Under the pieces are notes generated by a model. The model saw only the letters and a program-made list of their open reading frames with translations. It made no database searches and was not told the DNA's origin. A stretch of 64,000 bases of DNA from contig DUEZ01000079.1 of NCBI GenBank assembly GCA_011174825.1, forward strand, positions 33,466-97,465. The letters run 5' to 3'. The position numbers and the translations under genes were made by a program. The stretch comes from Anaerolineae bacterium. Its GTDB lineage: Bacteria; Chloroflexota; Anaerolineae; Anaerolineales; E44-bin32. This document shows, piece by piece, positions 37,714 to 46,726 of the stretch; positions within the stretch are counted from its first letter, which is position 1, and the number at the start of each line of letters is the position of its first letter.

Positions 37714-37760
37714 CCGTCGCGCTATTCGATAAGATCGGGATAAGTAGTGCGATCTTGGAT

Positions 37761-38690
37761 ATGAATAAGCAGCGAAGAGTTATCCCAGTCCAGTTACTCG
37801 CAATGATAATCGCGCTGTTGCTCGCCGGGTGTTCAGGGAGCAATGTCGGGGAAGGAGATTTGCTGGAGTCAGAGTCAGAAATTGGGCCATCATTGAACGA
37901 CACTTGGATTCGCCCGAGCGATGGAATGGTGATGGTTTTTGTACCAGAAGGCCGTTTTTTATTTGGGAGCGATGATAATCAAATTATTACCGCGAAGACC
38001 TTGTGTGAGGAGTACCCAGACGCTTATGGAAAGTGTTCGAGCGAGACTTTCGAGCTAGAGATCCCCCAACATTCTGTGGAAGTGGGTGCGTTCTGGATCG
38101 ATCGGTCAGAGGTAACCAACGCACAATACAGCCTCTGCGTAGAGGAAGGAGTGTGTGATCCACCCCGGCTCGCCGAAGATCCCGCTTACAATGGTGAGCA
38201 TTATCCCGTGGCTGGGATACCATGGCAGGATGCCGTGGATTACTGTATCTGGGCAGGCGGGAGATTGCCTAAGGAAGCAGAGTGGGAGTATGCAGCGAAA
38301 GGGGCTATAGGGACAATCTACCCATGGGGGGATGAATTCGAATGCGAAGGTGGTAATTTCTGGGAACCATGTAGCCTGTGTGATGATGGTTATTCAGGCC
38401 CTGCTCCTGTTGAAAGTTTCCCTTTAGGGGCGAGTTGGTGCGGAGCGATGGATATGGCCGGAAATGTATGGGAGTGGGTAGGTGATGCCTATAACGAACA
38501 CTCAATCTATTACCAGGCCAATTCCACGTCACAACATTCCGAAGAGTTGAGGGTTTTGCGCGGTGGCAGTTGGGGCTACTGCCCCGCTTTCCTTCGTACG
38601 ACGTATCGCTACGCTGTAACCCCTGATGCCAATTATCTCGCCGTAGGGTTTCGATGCGTCGTACCACTAGAAGATTGGGGCGGTGGATAG
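37761..38690 (+). CDS. Formylglycine-generating-enzyme-like (SUMF1 domain) lipoprotein
   Basis: A 309-residue protein. A lipoprotein signal (LLLAGC, Cys at about residue 24) is followed by an FGE-sulfatase domain: GMVMVFVPEGRFLFGS, HSVEVGAFWIDRSEVTNAQY, PVAGIPWQDAVDYCIWAGGR, LPKEAEWEYAAKG, DMAGNVWEWVGDAY and RVLRGGSWGYCPAFLRTTYR. True formylglycine-generating enzymes have two active-site cysteines near the C-terminus. Here the region has GYCPAFLRTTYRYA, and the second Cys is not where expected, so catalysis is doubtful. Many such secreted domains act as binding or C-type-lectin-like modules. I used the ATG at 37761; the frame is open two codons further. Confidence 0.88.
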   Translation: MNKQRRVIPVQLLAMIIALLLAGCSGSNVGEGDLLESESEIGPSLNDTWIRPSDGMVMVFVPEGRFLFGSDDNQIITAKTLCEEYPDAYGKCSSETFELEIPQHSVEVGAFWIDRSEVTNAQYSLCVEEGVCDPPRLAEDPAYNGEHYPVAGIPWQDAVDYCIWAGGRLPKEAEWEYAAKGAIGTIYPWGDEFECEGGNFWEPCSLCDDGYSGPAPVESFPLGASWCGAMDMAGNVWEWVGDAYNEHSIYYQANSTSQHSEELRVLRGGSWGYCPAFLRTTYRYAVTPDANYLAVGFRCVVPLEDWGGG

Positions 38691-38759
38691 CTTGATCAAG
38701 GCGTTTGCTGACGGCTGATCGCTGATTGCTCAGTTGTTCTGAAGCAAGGGAGGTGGATT

Positions 38760-39443
38760 GTGGCAAATCAGTATTACATGAATCTGGAGAAATTCAGCCT
38801 TAATAAGTTCAAACAAATCCTCAAGGATGAGGAAGTGATGCCAGCGCGTCAAATCCTGAAAGAGGAAATCGAGGAGCGCTTTGAGGTTCTGACATCCATG
38901 GGTATTCATCACTTAAAGGATCTAATCGATGCGCTAAATACAAAAAGCAAGATAGAGGATTTTGCCAGACGCTCAGGTTTGTCTAAGGAATATTTGGTCA
39001 TATTGGGAAGGGAGGCGAGGAGTTTTAAGCCTAAAGTCGTGCCCTTACGAGAGATGCTGGGGGTTGATGAAGAGGTTGTTGTCAAGTTAGAGTCAATAGG
39101 GATAACCCATAGTAGGCATCTATTTAATCGCGGACGTACCAGGGAAGAAAGGGAGAGGTTGTCAGCAACCACAGGAGCGCCGATGGAGGAACTCTTGGAG
39201 CTGGTTAAGTTATCTGATTTGGCCCGTATAAGAGGTCTTGGAGGGGCATTTGTCAGGCTGTTCTATGAGGCGGGGGCAGATACCATTGAGACACTTTCGA
39301 ACTGGGAACCCGAGAAGCTATCAAAGGCAGTGGTTATGTTGAATAAAGAGAGGGAGGTCACGAAATGGGTTCCATCTTTAAAGGATGTCAAGCAGTATAT
39401 AGAGATGGCAAATGCGCTGGCAAAGGTCATTGAGTATGGATAA
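38760..39443 (+). CDS. DUF4332-like helix-hairpin-helix protein
   Basis: A 227-residue soluble protein starting with GTG, preceded by GGGAGG. It has repeats of helix-hairpin-helix character: LTSMGIHHLKDLIDALN, LESIGITHSRHLFNRG and ARIRGLGGAFVRLFYEAGADTIETL. DUF4332 proteins have this make-up and are thought to be nucleic-acid or protein binders, but no activity is known. It is rich in Lys and Glu and lacks cysteines or membrane helices. It is followed 22 bases later by the thioesterase gene. Confidence 0.78.
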   Translation: MANQYYMNLEKFSLNKFKQILKDEEVMPARQILKEEIEERFEVLTSMGIHHLKDLIDALNTKSKIEDFARRSGLSKEYLVILGREARSFKPKVVPLREMLGVDEEVVVKLESIGITHSRHLFNRGRTREERERLSATTGAPMEELLELVKLSDLARIRGLGGAFVRLFYEAGADTIETLSNWEPEKLSKAVVMLNKEREVTKWVPSLKDVKQYIEMANALAKVIEYG

Positions 39444-39465
39444 CCTTCGGGTGGGGATTGGGTAA

Positions 39466-39918
39466 ATGTCTGGCGACGAAATCATTGAAATCATCTCACA
39501 AAAATTGGGGGAGAAGAAAGACAACTACATGATTCCACCTCCAGTTTTTATAACCATGAATGGTGAATTTATCACATTCGATCTGGAAAATGGTGTCCTC
39601 AAAACGAAATTTCCTGTTCAAGAGCAATTCCTCAATCCGTTTCGTTCATTGCAAGGTGGAATCGTTGCGGCCGCGGTCGATAACACATTTGGACCGTTGA
39701 GTATGCTGGTCGCGCCGCCGAGTGTGACGCGTCGAATAGAGATGAAGTATAGCCGCCCCGTGACATCGGATCTTGGATACATCACAGTTGAAGCCAAATT
39801 TGTTAAACGTGATCAGCGAATGCTCACATTCCGTGCAGATGTCCGCGACCCGAAAGGGAATCTCATGGCGAAAGCCAAGGCCCTTCATTGGATCTTAGAC
39901 GAAAGTGAAGACGAATAG
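39466..39918 (+). CDS. PaaI-family hotdog thioesterase
   Basis: A 150-residue single hotdog domain: FPVQEQFLNPFRSLQGGIVAAAVDNTFGPLS holds the conserved core, with GGIVAAAVDNTFG matching the HGG..D motif of the PaaI family (the usual His is replaced by Gln in LQGG). Then RRIEMKYSRPVTSDLGYI and AKAKALHWI. Members hydrolyse acyl-CoA thioesters in the cytoplasm. Replacement of the active-site His is seen in some members and leaves catalysis uncertain. It comes just after the DUF4332 gene. Confidence 0.82.
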   Translation: MSGDEIIEIISQKLGEKKDNYMIPPPVFITMNGEFITFDLENGVLKTKFPVQEQFLNPFRSLQGGIVAAAVDNTFGPLSMLVAPPSVTRRIEMKYSRPVTSDLGYITVEAKFVKRDQRMLTFRADVRDPKGNLMAKAKALHWILDESEDE

Positions 39919-40067
39919 CTCTTCTTTAAGACTCCTCACCACGTTGTATTTTTGAGATAGAAAGACGATATCGCAGATCGCCTGAGCACATCTACGCATT
40001 CGATTTGTATATCTGCCTCACAACCCAGAACTGCTCGGACTTGATGAGAAACTAACCGAGGTGATAA

Positions 40068-41054
40068 ATGCCTAAATTTGAAAAATTCGGTGAAGTTGAA
40101 CAAGTATCGATAACGGTCATCGTTGACAATAAAGCTGACCTTATCGTGGATTCCAATGAAATGGTGAGTTACTTTGAGGACGAACCATTACTCGCGGAAC
40201 ATGGGTTTTCTGCCTTGATCCGTCTTGGAGATCCTGCCATATCAGTCCTCTGGGATGGCGGTGTTTCTTGCACGGCTCTTGTAGAAAACTTACGACGCAT
40301 GAAGATCGATCCCACATCGATCAACAAGGTTGTGCTTAGCCATGGCCACAGAGATCACTATGCAGCATTAACCGATGTCCTTCTGGCCATGGCCTTACAA
40401 CCAGAAGAGAGGGAATGGGAGGAACAAGTTACTTCAAGTGAGATCAATCGTTGGATCGAGGACCATCAAATTCATTTGATCGCGCATCCAGCTGTATTAC
40501 GTGAGCGATGGTGGGTGAAAGATGATGGCGTGAAATTAGGACCTTATTTTCCTCCCCCTATACAGGCATGGGAATCAGCAGGGGCAAAAATGATACTCTC
40601 AAAGGATCCCTATCAACTCGGACCAGGGTGTTGGACTACCGGTTATATTCCTAGGCGTAGTTTTGAGGAAACCGGAAGACCCACAAAGCTGCATTATCGC
40701 GAGGGAGATACCTTCGTGAGGGATGACATGGAAGATGACCAGGCCTTGGTGATCAATGTCAAGGATAAAGGATTGGTGGTCTTATCTGGTTGCGCTCATG
40801 CTGGGATCGTGAATACCGTTGAATATGCCATCGAGATCAGTGGAAATACTAAAGTGCTGGCGATTATTGGAGGATTTCATCTCGCACCAGCAAATGATGA
40901 TGAGATTCAACAAACGATCGATCATATTAAATCGCTGAGTCCTAAGCTGGTCGTGCCGTCTCACTGTACAGGCTTTCGAGCACAATGCTTCTTTGCATCG
41001 CAAATGCCGGATGAATTTATCGAAGGAGTCGTGGGGGCGACGTACAGCTTCTAA
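40068..41054 (+). CDS. MBL-fold metallo-hydrolase
   Basis: A 328-residue metallo-beta-lactamase-fold protein. The zinc motif is VVLSHGHRDHYAALTDVL near residues 87-104. Further ligands are in VVLSGCAHAGIVNTVEY and, near the C-terminus, LVVPSHCTGFRAQ. This pattern (DNKAD at the N-terminus, GCAHAGIVN) matches the family that includes the methanopterin-synthesis-like enzyme and other broad hydrolases. The substrate is unknown. A GAGGTGA site precedes the ATG. No neighbouring gene clarifies its role. Confidence 0.88.
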   Translation: MPKFEKFGEVEQVSITVIVDNKADLIVDSNEMVSYFEDEPLLAEHGFSALIRLGDPAISVLWDGGVSCTALVENLRRMKIDPTSINKVVLSHGHRDHYAALTDVLLAMALQPEEREWEEQVTSSEINRWIEDHQIHLIAHPAVLRERWWVKDDGVKLGPYFPPPIQAWESAGAKMILSKDPYQLGPGCWTTGYIPRRSFEETGRPTKLHYREGDTFVRDDMEDDQALVINVKDKGLVVLSGCAHAGIVNTVEYAIEISGNTKVLAIIGGFHLAPANDDEIQQTIDHIKSLSPKLVVPSHCTGFRAQCFFASQMPDEFIEGVVGATYSF

Positions 41055-41294
41055 TGTTCACCGCTGTCTATTTCGGTATTGGTCATCAGCTATCAGCGAT
41101 CAACCTTTTTGCAATAAAACAAATGGTCGTTTCGATTATTCTGGACTGAAGGAAGAAACTGATAATTCATGGTTTTAGGAAGCTAATTAACCTCTGATGA
41201 TTGAAAACTGAAAGTCGATTACGAAGAGCTGACAGCTTTTACTTGGCTCGCGAAATCGATCTATACATCTACGAAGATAAGGACTTATTGGATT

Positions 41295-41915
41295 ATGAAA
41301 TTCCTGATCTTGAAGACCAGTCCTCTCTTACTCGCGATATTCATCCTCGGCATTACAATTGTTGCCTGTAACCCTACCACCCTTTCTCCATCTCCTAATA
41401 CCACACCGACATTGACACTTATAAAAACAGCACAACTTACGATCGTTTCCTCGGTAACGCCATCATCTGTTCGTACAAACTACCGTGGAGATCGATTTGG
41501 TATCACATTTGATTATCCAAGCGGTTGGCATCTTACGGAAAATCCAGAAGAGCCGGTTGACGTGCTTCTAACTTCATATGATCCTGCATTTCCACCGCAT
41601 AAGCTGGAGTGGGACGATACGACCGTCAGGATCGCGATCCGTGTAATTTCGCCAGAAGATGCTTCTGACTCGCTCGAGATGTGGGCTGAAAAAACTATTC
41701 AGGAAGCAGAAGAAGCTCATTTATCGGTCTTCTCAGATGAGCGACTTGCACTTCAGACCGGCTTCCCTGCAGCCCACATAACGCTTGTATCTGGATCGGG
41801 TGGGATTTTAGGGTATGTACTGGTCGATGTTGAAGGTCGACAATACGAGATCGTCGTCCAGGGCAATTTCGACCTTGCCAAAGCAGTGCTGGATACATTG
41901 CGGTCAAGTAAATAG
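41295..41915 (+). CDS. Secreted lipoprotein of unknown function
   Basis: A 206-residue protein with a signal peptide ending in the lipobox-like TIVAC (about residue 25). A Thr/Ser/Pro-rich stalk follows (PTTLSPSPNTTPTLTL), then a compact domain with FGITFDYPSGWHLTE, a pattern of PsbP-like/DUF1795 proteins, and FPAAHITLVSGSGG. Such domains bind unknown ligands on the cell surface. The Thr/Pro stalk is like those in the other envelope proteins of this window. 240 bases lie between it and the MBL-fold gene, with no clear promoter. Confidence 0.78.
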   Translation: MKFLILKTSPLLLAIFILGITIVACNPTTLSPSPNTTPTLTLIKTAQLTIVSSVTPSSVRTNYRGDRFGITFDYPSGWHLTENPEEPVDVLLTSYDPAFPPHKLEWDDTTVRIAIRVISPEDASDSLEMWAEKTIQEAEEAHLSVFSDERLALQTGFPAAHITLVSGSGGILGYVLVDVEGRQYEIVVQGNFDLAKAVLDTLRSSK

Positions 41916-42374
41916 TATTAGAACTATTCAGTATTGAATTTTTGTCGGTTGATAATAGATATAGACATCGTAATTCGTATGCTGTTCCTAAGATCATTTG
42001 AAATCATTTTGAGTATGAGAAATTATGAAAGATCTCAAACCACTTCTTTTGCGATTGTCAAGCAAGGTACTTGCTTTCGGCCTCGATTTGAAGGATCCGA
42101 GAAGAAATGCTGTTATAAGGATATTTAAAAAACACTGTCGCGGGATGGACAGACCTCGCGTTTTAGAGTCGAGAACAAAGCGATCGGTTCCTGATCGTTC
42201 AACCTGGCACGATGAATGGATACATCATGCTGGAGAGTATCATGGGTGTGACATTGAGAGTGGTGTAGATGTACGAGATCTTAGGTTTTCGACACACTCG
42301 CGTCCTCCCTGGCTTAACATCTGATTGCCGCCAAATGCAGTTAGGTTATAAAATCCGCACGGGAGATCATTCCA
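41916..42374. other. Gap of about 460 bases with only a doubtful frame
   Basis: One 99-codon frame on the plus strand (42025-42324) has a weak GAGAAAT upstream of its ATG and a basic composition with no recognisable domain. I see no RNA gene or repeat. It may be a decayed gene or non-coding. Confidence 0.35.
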
Positions 42375-42773
42375 ATGATGACGGAAAACAAGCATAAGAA
42401 CGACCGCAGCGTGATGATTCTTCGGCGGCTTGCTCGTGGTATTGGGACGCTGATGGCATCCTTATGGCTTTTTATTGTGGTAATGTCGATATTCACTGAG
42501 TCCACCGCAATGGATCCCGAATCAGCCATCATGGCGATATTAATTTTCAGCTCCATATTTGGGGTTATCGTCGCTTGGTTTAGAGAACTCGAAGGAGGGA
42601 TCATTCTCCTTATCGTTGCCATCGCACACAGTACATTTGCATTCATCGTGGCTGGGCATAATACAGGCCTTGCGATGTTGATCTCGGGTGGCCCTTTCTT
42701 CCTGATTGGATCGCTCTTTATCGCAACATGGCGGCGATCAAAGAAACTACATGTTTCAGCGAATGACATCTAA
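42375..42773 (+). CDS. Small four-helix membrane protein
   Basis: A 132-residue protein with four predicted helices (about 22-42, 51-67, 73-92, 97-115) and charged ends. The pattern resembles the uncharacterised DUF7670-type membrane proteins, but no residue suggests an activity. GGGAGATC lies about 10 bases before the ATG. Neighbours are an uncharacterised lipoprotein and a HEAT-repeat protein, which give no hint. Confidence 0.65.
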   Translation: MMTENKHKNDRSVMILRRLARGIGTLMASLWLFIVVMSIFTESTAMDPESAIMAILIFSSIFGVIVAWFRELEGGIILLIVAIAHSTFAFIVAGHNTGLAMLISGGPFFLIGSLFIATWRRSKKLHVSANDI

Positions 42774-42921
42774 GCAGAACAACTCCCAAGAAGAGCAGTG
42801 CAGTGAGTTAGTTGGAAGATTTTGAGTGGAGTTTTAGTATCAAGGAAAGGCTGTATTTAGCACGAACTGATCATATTTATTGGATCTAGTTTCCACATAT
42901 CTACGGAGGATTTCTTCGTCC

Positions 42922-43500
42922 ATGGGGCAGATTTTGGAATGGCTATCCGGGGGTGATCTCCGATCGGATGGCATGTCAAACGAGGCAGCGGATTTCGTGC
43001 TCAAGAGCCCTGAAATGTTCGATGAGTTATTCGAAGGATTGAGTGCATCTGATGATGTGGTCCGAGGACGAACTGCCGACGCCCTAGAAAAAATTTCGAG
43101 GACCAAGCCTGAGCTGTTGGTCGAACGTTTACCCAAGCTCCTCCAGGTTGCAGAGGAGGATCATGTGCCGATGGTCAAGATGCACTTGGCGATGATTTTC
43201 GGGCACTTAGCCATTTACGAGGAACGGCATCGTGATCTCATCTCAACGTTACTCTACTTGTTAGATAATGGGAGCGTATTTGCAAGAAGTTGGGCAATTG
43301 TAAGCTTGTGTATTTTGGCTAAGAAGTACCCTGAGGAACGCAAACAGATCCTCGAAAGAATTGAGCCGATCCAGAGAGATCGAAGTATAGCTATGAGAAC
43401 CAAAGCACGAAAGGCGGTAGATCTCTTAGCCAACAAAAATGTCCCCTTTCCAAAAGGATGGATCAAGAGTGAGCATCTCCAAGGGCTGGGTGGAGAGTAG
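42922..43500 (+). CDS. HEAT-repeat-like protein
   Basis: A 192-residue all-helical protein. It has repeated ADALEKISRTKPELLVERLPKLL and HLAMIFGHLAIYEERHRDLI units, about four to five HEAT/armadillo-type helix pairs. Such folds bind other proteins. I used the ATG at 42922, 12 bases after GGAGG. A TTG 14 codons upstream in the same frame is possible. No enzymatic motif is visible. Confidence 0.72.
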   Translation: MGQILEWLSGGDLRSDGMSNEAADFVLKSPEMFDELFEGLSASDDVVRGRTADALEKISRTKPELLVERLPKLLQVAEEDHVPMVKMHLAMIFGHLAIYEERHRDLISTLLYLLDNGSVFARSWAIVSLCILAKKYPEERKQILERIEPIQRDRSIAMRTKARKAVDLLANKNVPFPKGWIKSEHLQGLGGE

Positions 43501-43549
43501 GTAAGCCCTTATCGAAGGGACCGCACATCGAGTAAAGGAGAGCAGGAAG

Positions 43550-44290
43550 ATGAATAATAGAAGATCTTGGAAACAAATGATTGTTTTCACGCTTATCACG
43601 GTCATGATGGTTGGTTGTGACGGAGCTGTGATCGAACCAACAGCCACACCTACCGTACCCCCATCGCCAACACCTCTTTCGTCGGTGACGATATTGGAAA
43701 GCGCCCTTGCCACCATGGAGGAAGTGGAATCGTATCACTTTGAAATGGTTCTTCAGATGGTGATCAGTTCAGAGGGCACAACCATGGAAGTGCCTTTAAC
43801 TTTTATCGGTTATTTCAAGGCGCCAGACCGTCTACGGGGAGAACTGACGATGGAGTTGCTTGGACAAATGATGGAGACCGAGCTCATCAGTATTGGTGAA
43901 ATCTCTTATATAAAGGATCCAACCTCTGGTGAGTGGCAGATGAGCACGGAATCAGCGACTCCATTTACCCCTGAGGATTTCGTAGGATTGGAACCAGATG
44001 ACGTAGCAAACATGGTGGACCTTATACTGATTGGAGAGGAGAATCTGGATGGGGTGCCTGTATATCACTTGGAAGGCAAGGTGCCCACCGAGAGCATGGG
44101 GAACGTTTTGGGAGAGGTTGATGGCGAAATAAAGGTTGAGTATTGGATCGGTGTGGAGGATGATCTGATAAGACGAGTTGATGTTGAAATGGAACTATTT
44201 GAAGTAGGTGGTGATCAACAAGAACTTAATGCAACTTTAAGTTTCCTATTTTCTGAGTTTAACAAGGAAATAACCATCGAAGCTCCTTGA
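43550..44290 (+). CDS. LppX/LprAFG-like lipoprotein
   Basis: A 246-residue secreted lipoprotein: signal peptide with lipobox MMVGC (about residue 23), then the stalk EPTATPTVPPSPTPL, then a domain starting LESALATMEEVESYHFEMVL. This opening, together with GYFKAPDRLRGELTME, GEISYIKDPTSGEW and VEYWIGVEDDLIRRVDVEM, matches the LppX_LprAFG fold, which carries lipids across the envelope. A lipid-carrier role is inferred from the fold family. The ATG has GGAGAGCAGGAAG upstream. Confidence 0.8.
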   Translation: MNNRRSWKQMIVFTLITVMMVGCDGAVIEPTATPTVPPSPTPLSSVTILESALATMEEVESYHFEMVLQMVISSEGTTMEVPLTFIGYFKAPDRLRGELTMELLGQMMETELISIGEISYIKDPTSGEWQMSTESATPFTPEDFVGLEPDDVANMVDLILIGEENLDGVPVYHLEGKVPTESMGNVLGEVDGEIKVEYWIGVEDDLIRRVDVEMELFEVGGDQQELNATLSFLFSEFNKEITIEAP

Positions 44291-44347
44291 AAAATCGTTC
44301 GATCATGTGACACAATTTATCGCCTACAAAAGCAAAGGTGATGAACC

Positions 44348-45118
44348 TTGCTCGTTGCCCTAACTAGAGAAGTTAGCCCCAATATCGGTCAATGTGAACT
44401 CACTTATAAACAACGTGAGACGATTGATGTCGATATAGCTCGTGATCAACATAATCAGTATATGGAATGCTTGGCCGACCTGGGCTGCAGGGTTCATTGT
44501 CTTCCAGCTGAACCTCTATTGCCAGATTCAGTTTTTGTTGAAGATACGTGTATCGTACTTGATGAGTTGGCCATCATCACGCGACCAGGAGCTGAATCTC
44601 GCAGGGCTGAGACATCAAGCGTCGCGGAAGCTCTCGAAGCCTATCGGGACCTGGCCTTCATTGAGGCGCCAGGTACGATCGATGGTGGAGATGTTTTAAG
44701 GATTGGTAAAACGCTGTACGTCGGCTTATCGAGCAGGAGCAATCGAGCAGGCGTTGAGCAGTTGCGGAACCTTCTCGCCACTTATGATTATGAAGTCAAG
44801 GGCGTACCAATACGTGATTGCCTCCATCTGAAATCTGCGGTGACGCAAGTAGCGTCTAGCAGCTTGTTGATCAATCAGACCAGGGTTGATCCAGACGATC
44901 TAAAGCCGATGAAGCTCATCGAGGTCGATCCATCGGAACCCTCAGGTGCCAACGCATTGTTGGTTGGCGATACCGTGGTATACCCTCTAGGATTTAATAG
45001 AACACGAAAACGAATTGAGGATGCTGGAATCGAAGTAAGAGTGGTTGATATATCTGAGCTCCGAAAGGCAGAAGCGGGCATAACCTGTTGTAGCGTGCTC
45101 TTTGAGTTTTTAGGATAG
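44348..45118 (+). CDS. Dimethylarginine dimethylaminohydrolase-like (arginine deiminase superfamily)
   Basis: A 256-residue enzyme of the DDAH type. Catalytic pattern: VFVEDTCIVLDELAIITRPGAESRR (the Glu-Asp pair), RDCLHLKSAVTQV (catalytic His) and GITCCSVLFEF (nucleophilic Cys near the C-terminus). DDAH hydrolyses methylated arginine to citrulline and an amine; other members act on arginine-like substrates, so the substrate is only presumed. The start is a TTG at 44348 with AGGTGA seven bases upstream. A neighbouring ATG is out of frame. Confidence 0.88.
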   Translation: MLVALTREVSPNIGQCELTYKQRETIDVDIARDQHNQYMECLADLGCRVHCLPAEPLLPDSVFVEDTCIVLDELAIITRPGAESRRAETSSVAEALEAYRDLAFIEAPGTIDGGDVLRIGKTLYVGLSSRSNRAGVEQLRNLLATYDYEVKGVPIRDCLHLKSAVTQVASSSLLINQTRVDPDDLKPMKLIEVDPSEPSGANALLVGDTVVYPLGFNRTRKRIEDAGIEVRVVDISELRKAEAGITCCSVLFEFLG

Positions 45119-45236
45119 CATGAATCAAAAATATCATTCAGGAGAATGGCTTCTGAGAAATCAACAATCATTAGCTTCTAAAGGGATATGCTTATCCTTA
45201 AACATCTCCCTAACGTAACATATCCGAGAGACGTCA

Positions 45237-45854
45237 ATGTTGAAAACAATCCGATCGATGAAAGACCATAGAGCGTGGCAGCAGAAGTATGAAAAGAACG
45301 CCCCCAAGGTGGGCGATCTCGCCCCCGATTTCGAGCTACACGACACGCGTAATGAGGGATCGGTTCGCCTCTCTGACTTCAGGGGTAAAAGGCCAGTTGC
45401 GCTTATTTTCGGAAGCTATACCTGACCGCCTTTTGTTAACGAGACCGTGAGTCTCCACGATCTGTATCGAACCTATCAGAACCGTATCCAATTCTTGGCG
45501 ATCTACATTCGTGAAGCACATCCTAAGGATGGCTGGTGGCTAGGAGGTGGAGTCACAGGATTGGCATTGAAGCTCTCTGGGACAAAGGCGGCATTCGACG
45601 TTTATAATCCCAAAACGATGAACGAGAGAAGGCAAGTAGCGCAAAGGTGTAAGATGGCGTTGGATTTTGACATGCCGATACTTGTGGATGATATCGAAGA
45701 TCCTGTGAATAAAACCTATGCAGCTTTACCCACAAGAATGTACTTGGTTGATGAAGATGGGCGTATCGTTTATGCTGGGGATTTGGGCCCATTCGGCTTC
45801 AAACCTCAGGAGTTGAAAATCGCAATTGAGCAGTTGTTGGCAGTGGATGAGTGA
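45237..45854 (+). CDS. Selenocysteine-containing iodothyronine-deiodinase-like protein
   Basis: A 205-residue thioredoxin-fold protein read through an in-frame TGA at codon 63 (bases 45423-45425). Upstream: KVGDLAPDFELHD and VALIFGSYT. Downstream: PPFVNE, IQFLAIYIREAHPKDGWW and LPTRMYLVDEDGRIVYAGDL. GSYT-U-PPF matches the deiodinase active-site motif GSCT-U-PPF, and IYIREAHPKDGW matches the second hallmark IYIEEAHxxDGW. All homology continues in the same frame, so the TGA is best read as selenocysteine. Bacterial members are not expected to act on thyroid hormone; a redox or reductive dehalogenation-like role is inferred. Without Sec it would be called a broken gene in two pieces (45237-45425 and 45447-45854). 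Confidence 0.85.
45441..45455 (+). promoter_or_regulatory. Candidate bacterial SECIS hairpin
   Basis: GAGAC-CGTGA-GTCTC forms a five-pair stem with a five-base loop containing G and U. The loop begins 20 bases after the in-frame TGA, inside the 16-37 base distance typical of bacterial SECIS elements read by SelB. The stem is short and no extension pairs well. Confidence 0.55.
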
Positions 45855-45940
45855 TACGAACTCTTCTGCGACGGATCAACGTCGTTCCGTAAATGTGGTC
45901 TTTAGATGCTGGGTTAATGGTCATCATTTAGGAGGCCTTG

Positions 45941-46726
45941 ATGAGGTCGGTTCGACTGATTCATTGGAACGCTGCTGAAGCCGAAGCGTGTGTTCAACTC
46001 CTTGCGGACCTTGGTTATGAGGTCGTTTTTGAAGTATTTAACGCGAATGAGTTACGCAATTTGCGGGAGACGCCCCCGAACGCTTTTATCATAGATCTTA
46101 GCCGTCTCCCTTCCCAAGGGAGAGACCTGGGCATTAGCCTGCGGAAGTATAAAACCACTCGTCATGTTCCTTTGCTTTTTGTTGGTGGCGAGACAAAAAA
46201 AGTAGGGCGCATCAAGGAGATCTTACCCGACGCAATCTATACCTCGTGGGATGGGATAGGTGGGGCACTAAAACAAGCGATTTCTAAACCACTCGAAGAT
46301 CCAGTTGTGCCGGGATCGTTATTCGAAGCTTATTCTGGTGTACAGCTACCAAAGAAACTTGGAATCATGCCAGATACTGTCGTTGCCTTGGTAAGTGCAC
46401 CCGAGAATTTTGAAAACACCCTTGGTGAACTGCCTGCAGGTGTTACGCTGCGTAAGCAAAACCGTGGTCAGCGTGATTTGACCCTTTGGTTTCCAAAATC
46501 ACGGGCTGAGTTGGACCACCATCTTGAGCGAATGTCAACCTATGCAGAAGGTGGTGGTCTGTGGATCATTTGGCCTAAGAAATCATCAGGGGTAGTATCT
46601 GACCTTTCTCAAACAGTCGTACGAAAATCGGGTCTCGATGCAGGCTTGGTGGATTTCAAGATCTGTTCTATCGACAAGACATGGTCAGGATTACGATTCA
46701 CACAACGTAAAAGTCAAAGTGATTAA
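45941..46726 (+). CDS. Receiver-like domain fused to DUF3052
   Basis: A 261-residue protein. The N-terminal part (about 1-120) looks like a response-regulator receiver: RLIHWNAAEAEACVQLLADL, then AFIIDLSRLPSQGRDLG with an aspartate at the usual phospho-site, and PLLFVGG. The canonical acidic pair at the N-terminus is missing. The C-terminal part (about 130-255) is DUF3052: SGVQLPKKLGIMPDTVVALV, then GLWIIWPKKSSGVVSDLSQT, and VDFKICSIDKTWSGLRF. DUF3052 proteins have no known function. I chose the ATG at 45941 with AGGAGG eight bases before it. Confidence 0.82.
   Translation: MRSVRLIHWNAAEAEACVQLLADLGYEVVFEVFNANELRNLRETPPNAFIIDLSRLPSQGRDLGISLRKYKTTRHVPLLFVGGETKKVGRIKEILPDAIYTSWDGIGGALKQAISKPLEDPVVPGSLFEAYSGVQLPKKLGIMPDTVVALVSAPENFENTLGELPAGVTLRKQNRGQRDLTLWFPKSRAELDHHLERMSTYAEGGGLWIIWPKKSSGVVSDLSQTVVRKSGLDAGLVDFKICSIDKTWSGLRFTQRKSQSD

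Noticed and set aside
42025..42324. A 99-codon open frame between two envelope genes
   Set aside because: Weak ribosome site, no recognisable domain, unusual basic composition. Mentioned only as part of a gap.
45237..45854. Pseudogene split by a nonsense mutation
   Set aside because: The TGA is exactly at the family's selenocysteine position, both halves are well conserved in one frame, and a hairpin lies at SECIS distance. Not formally excluded.
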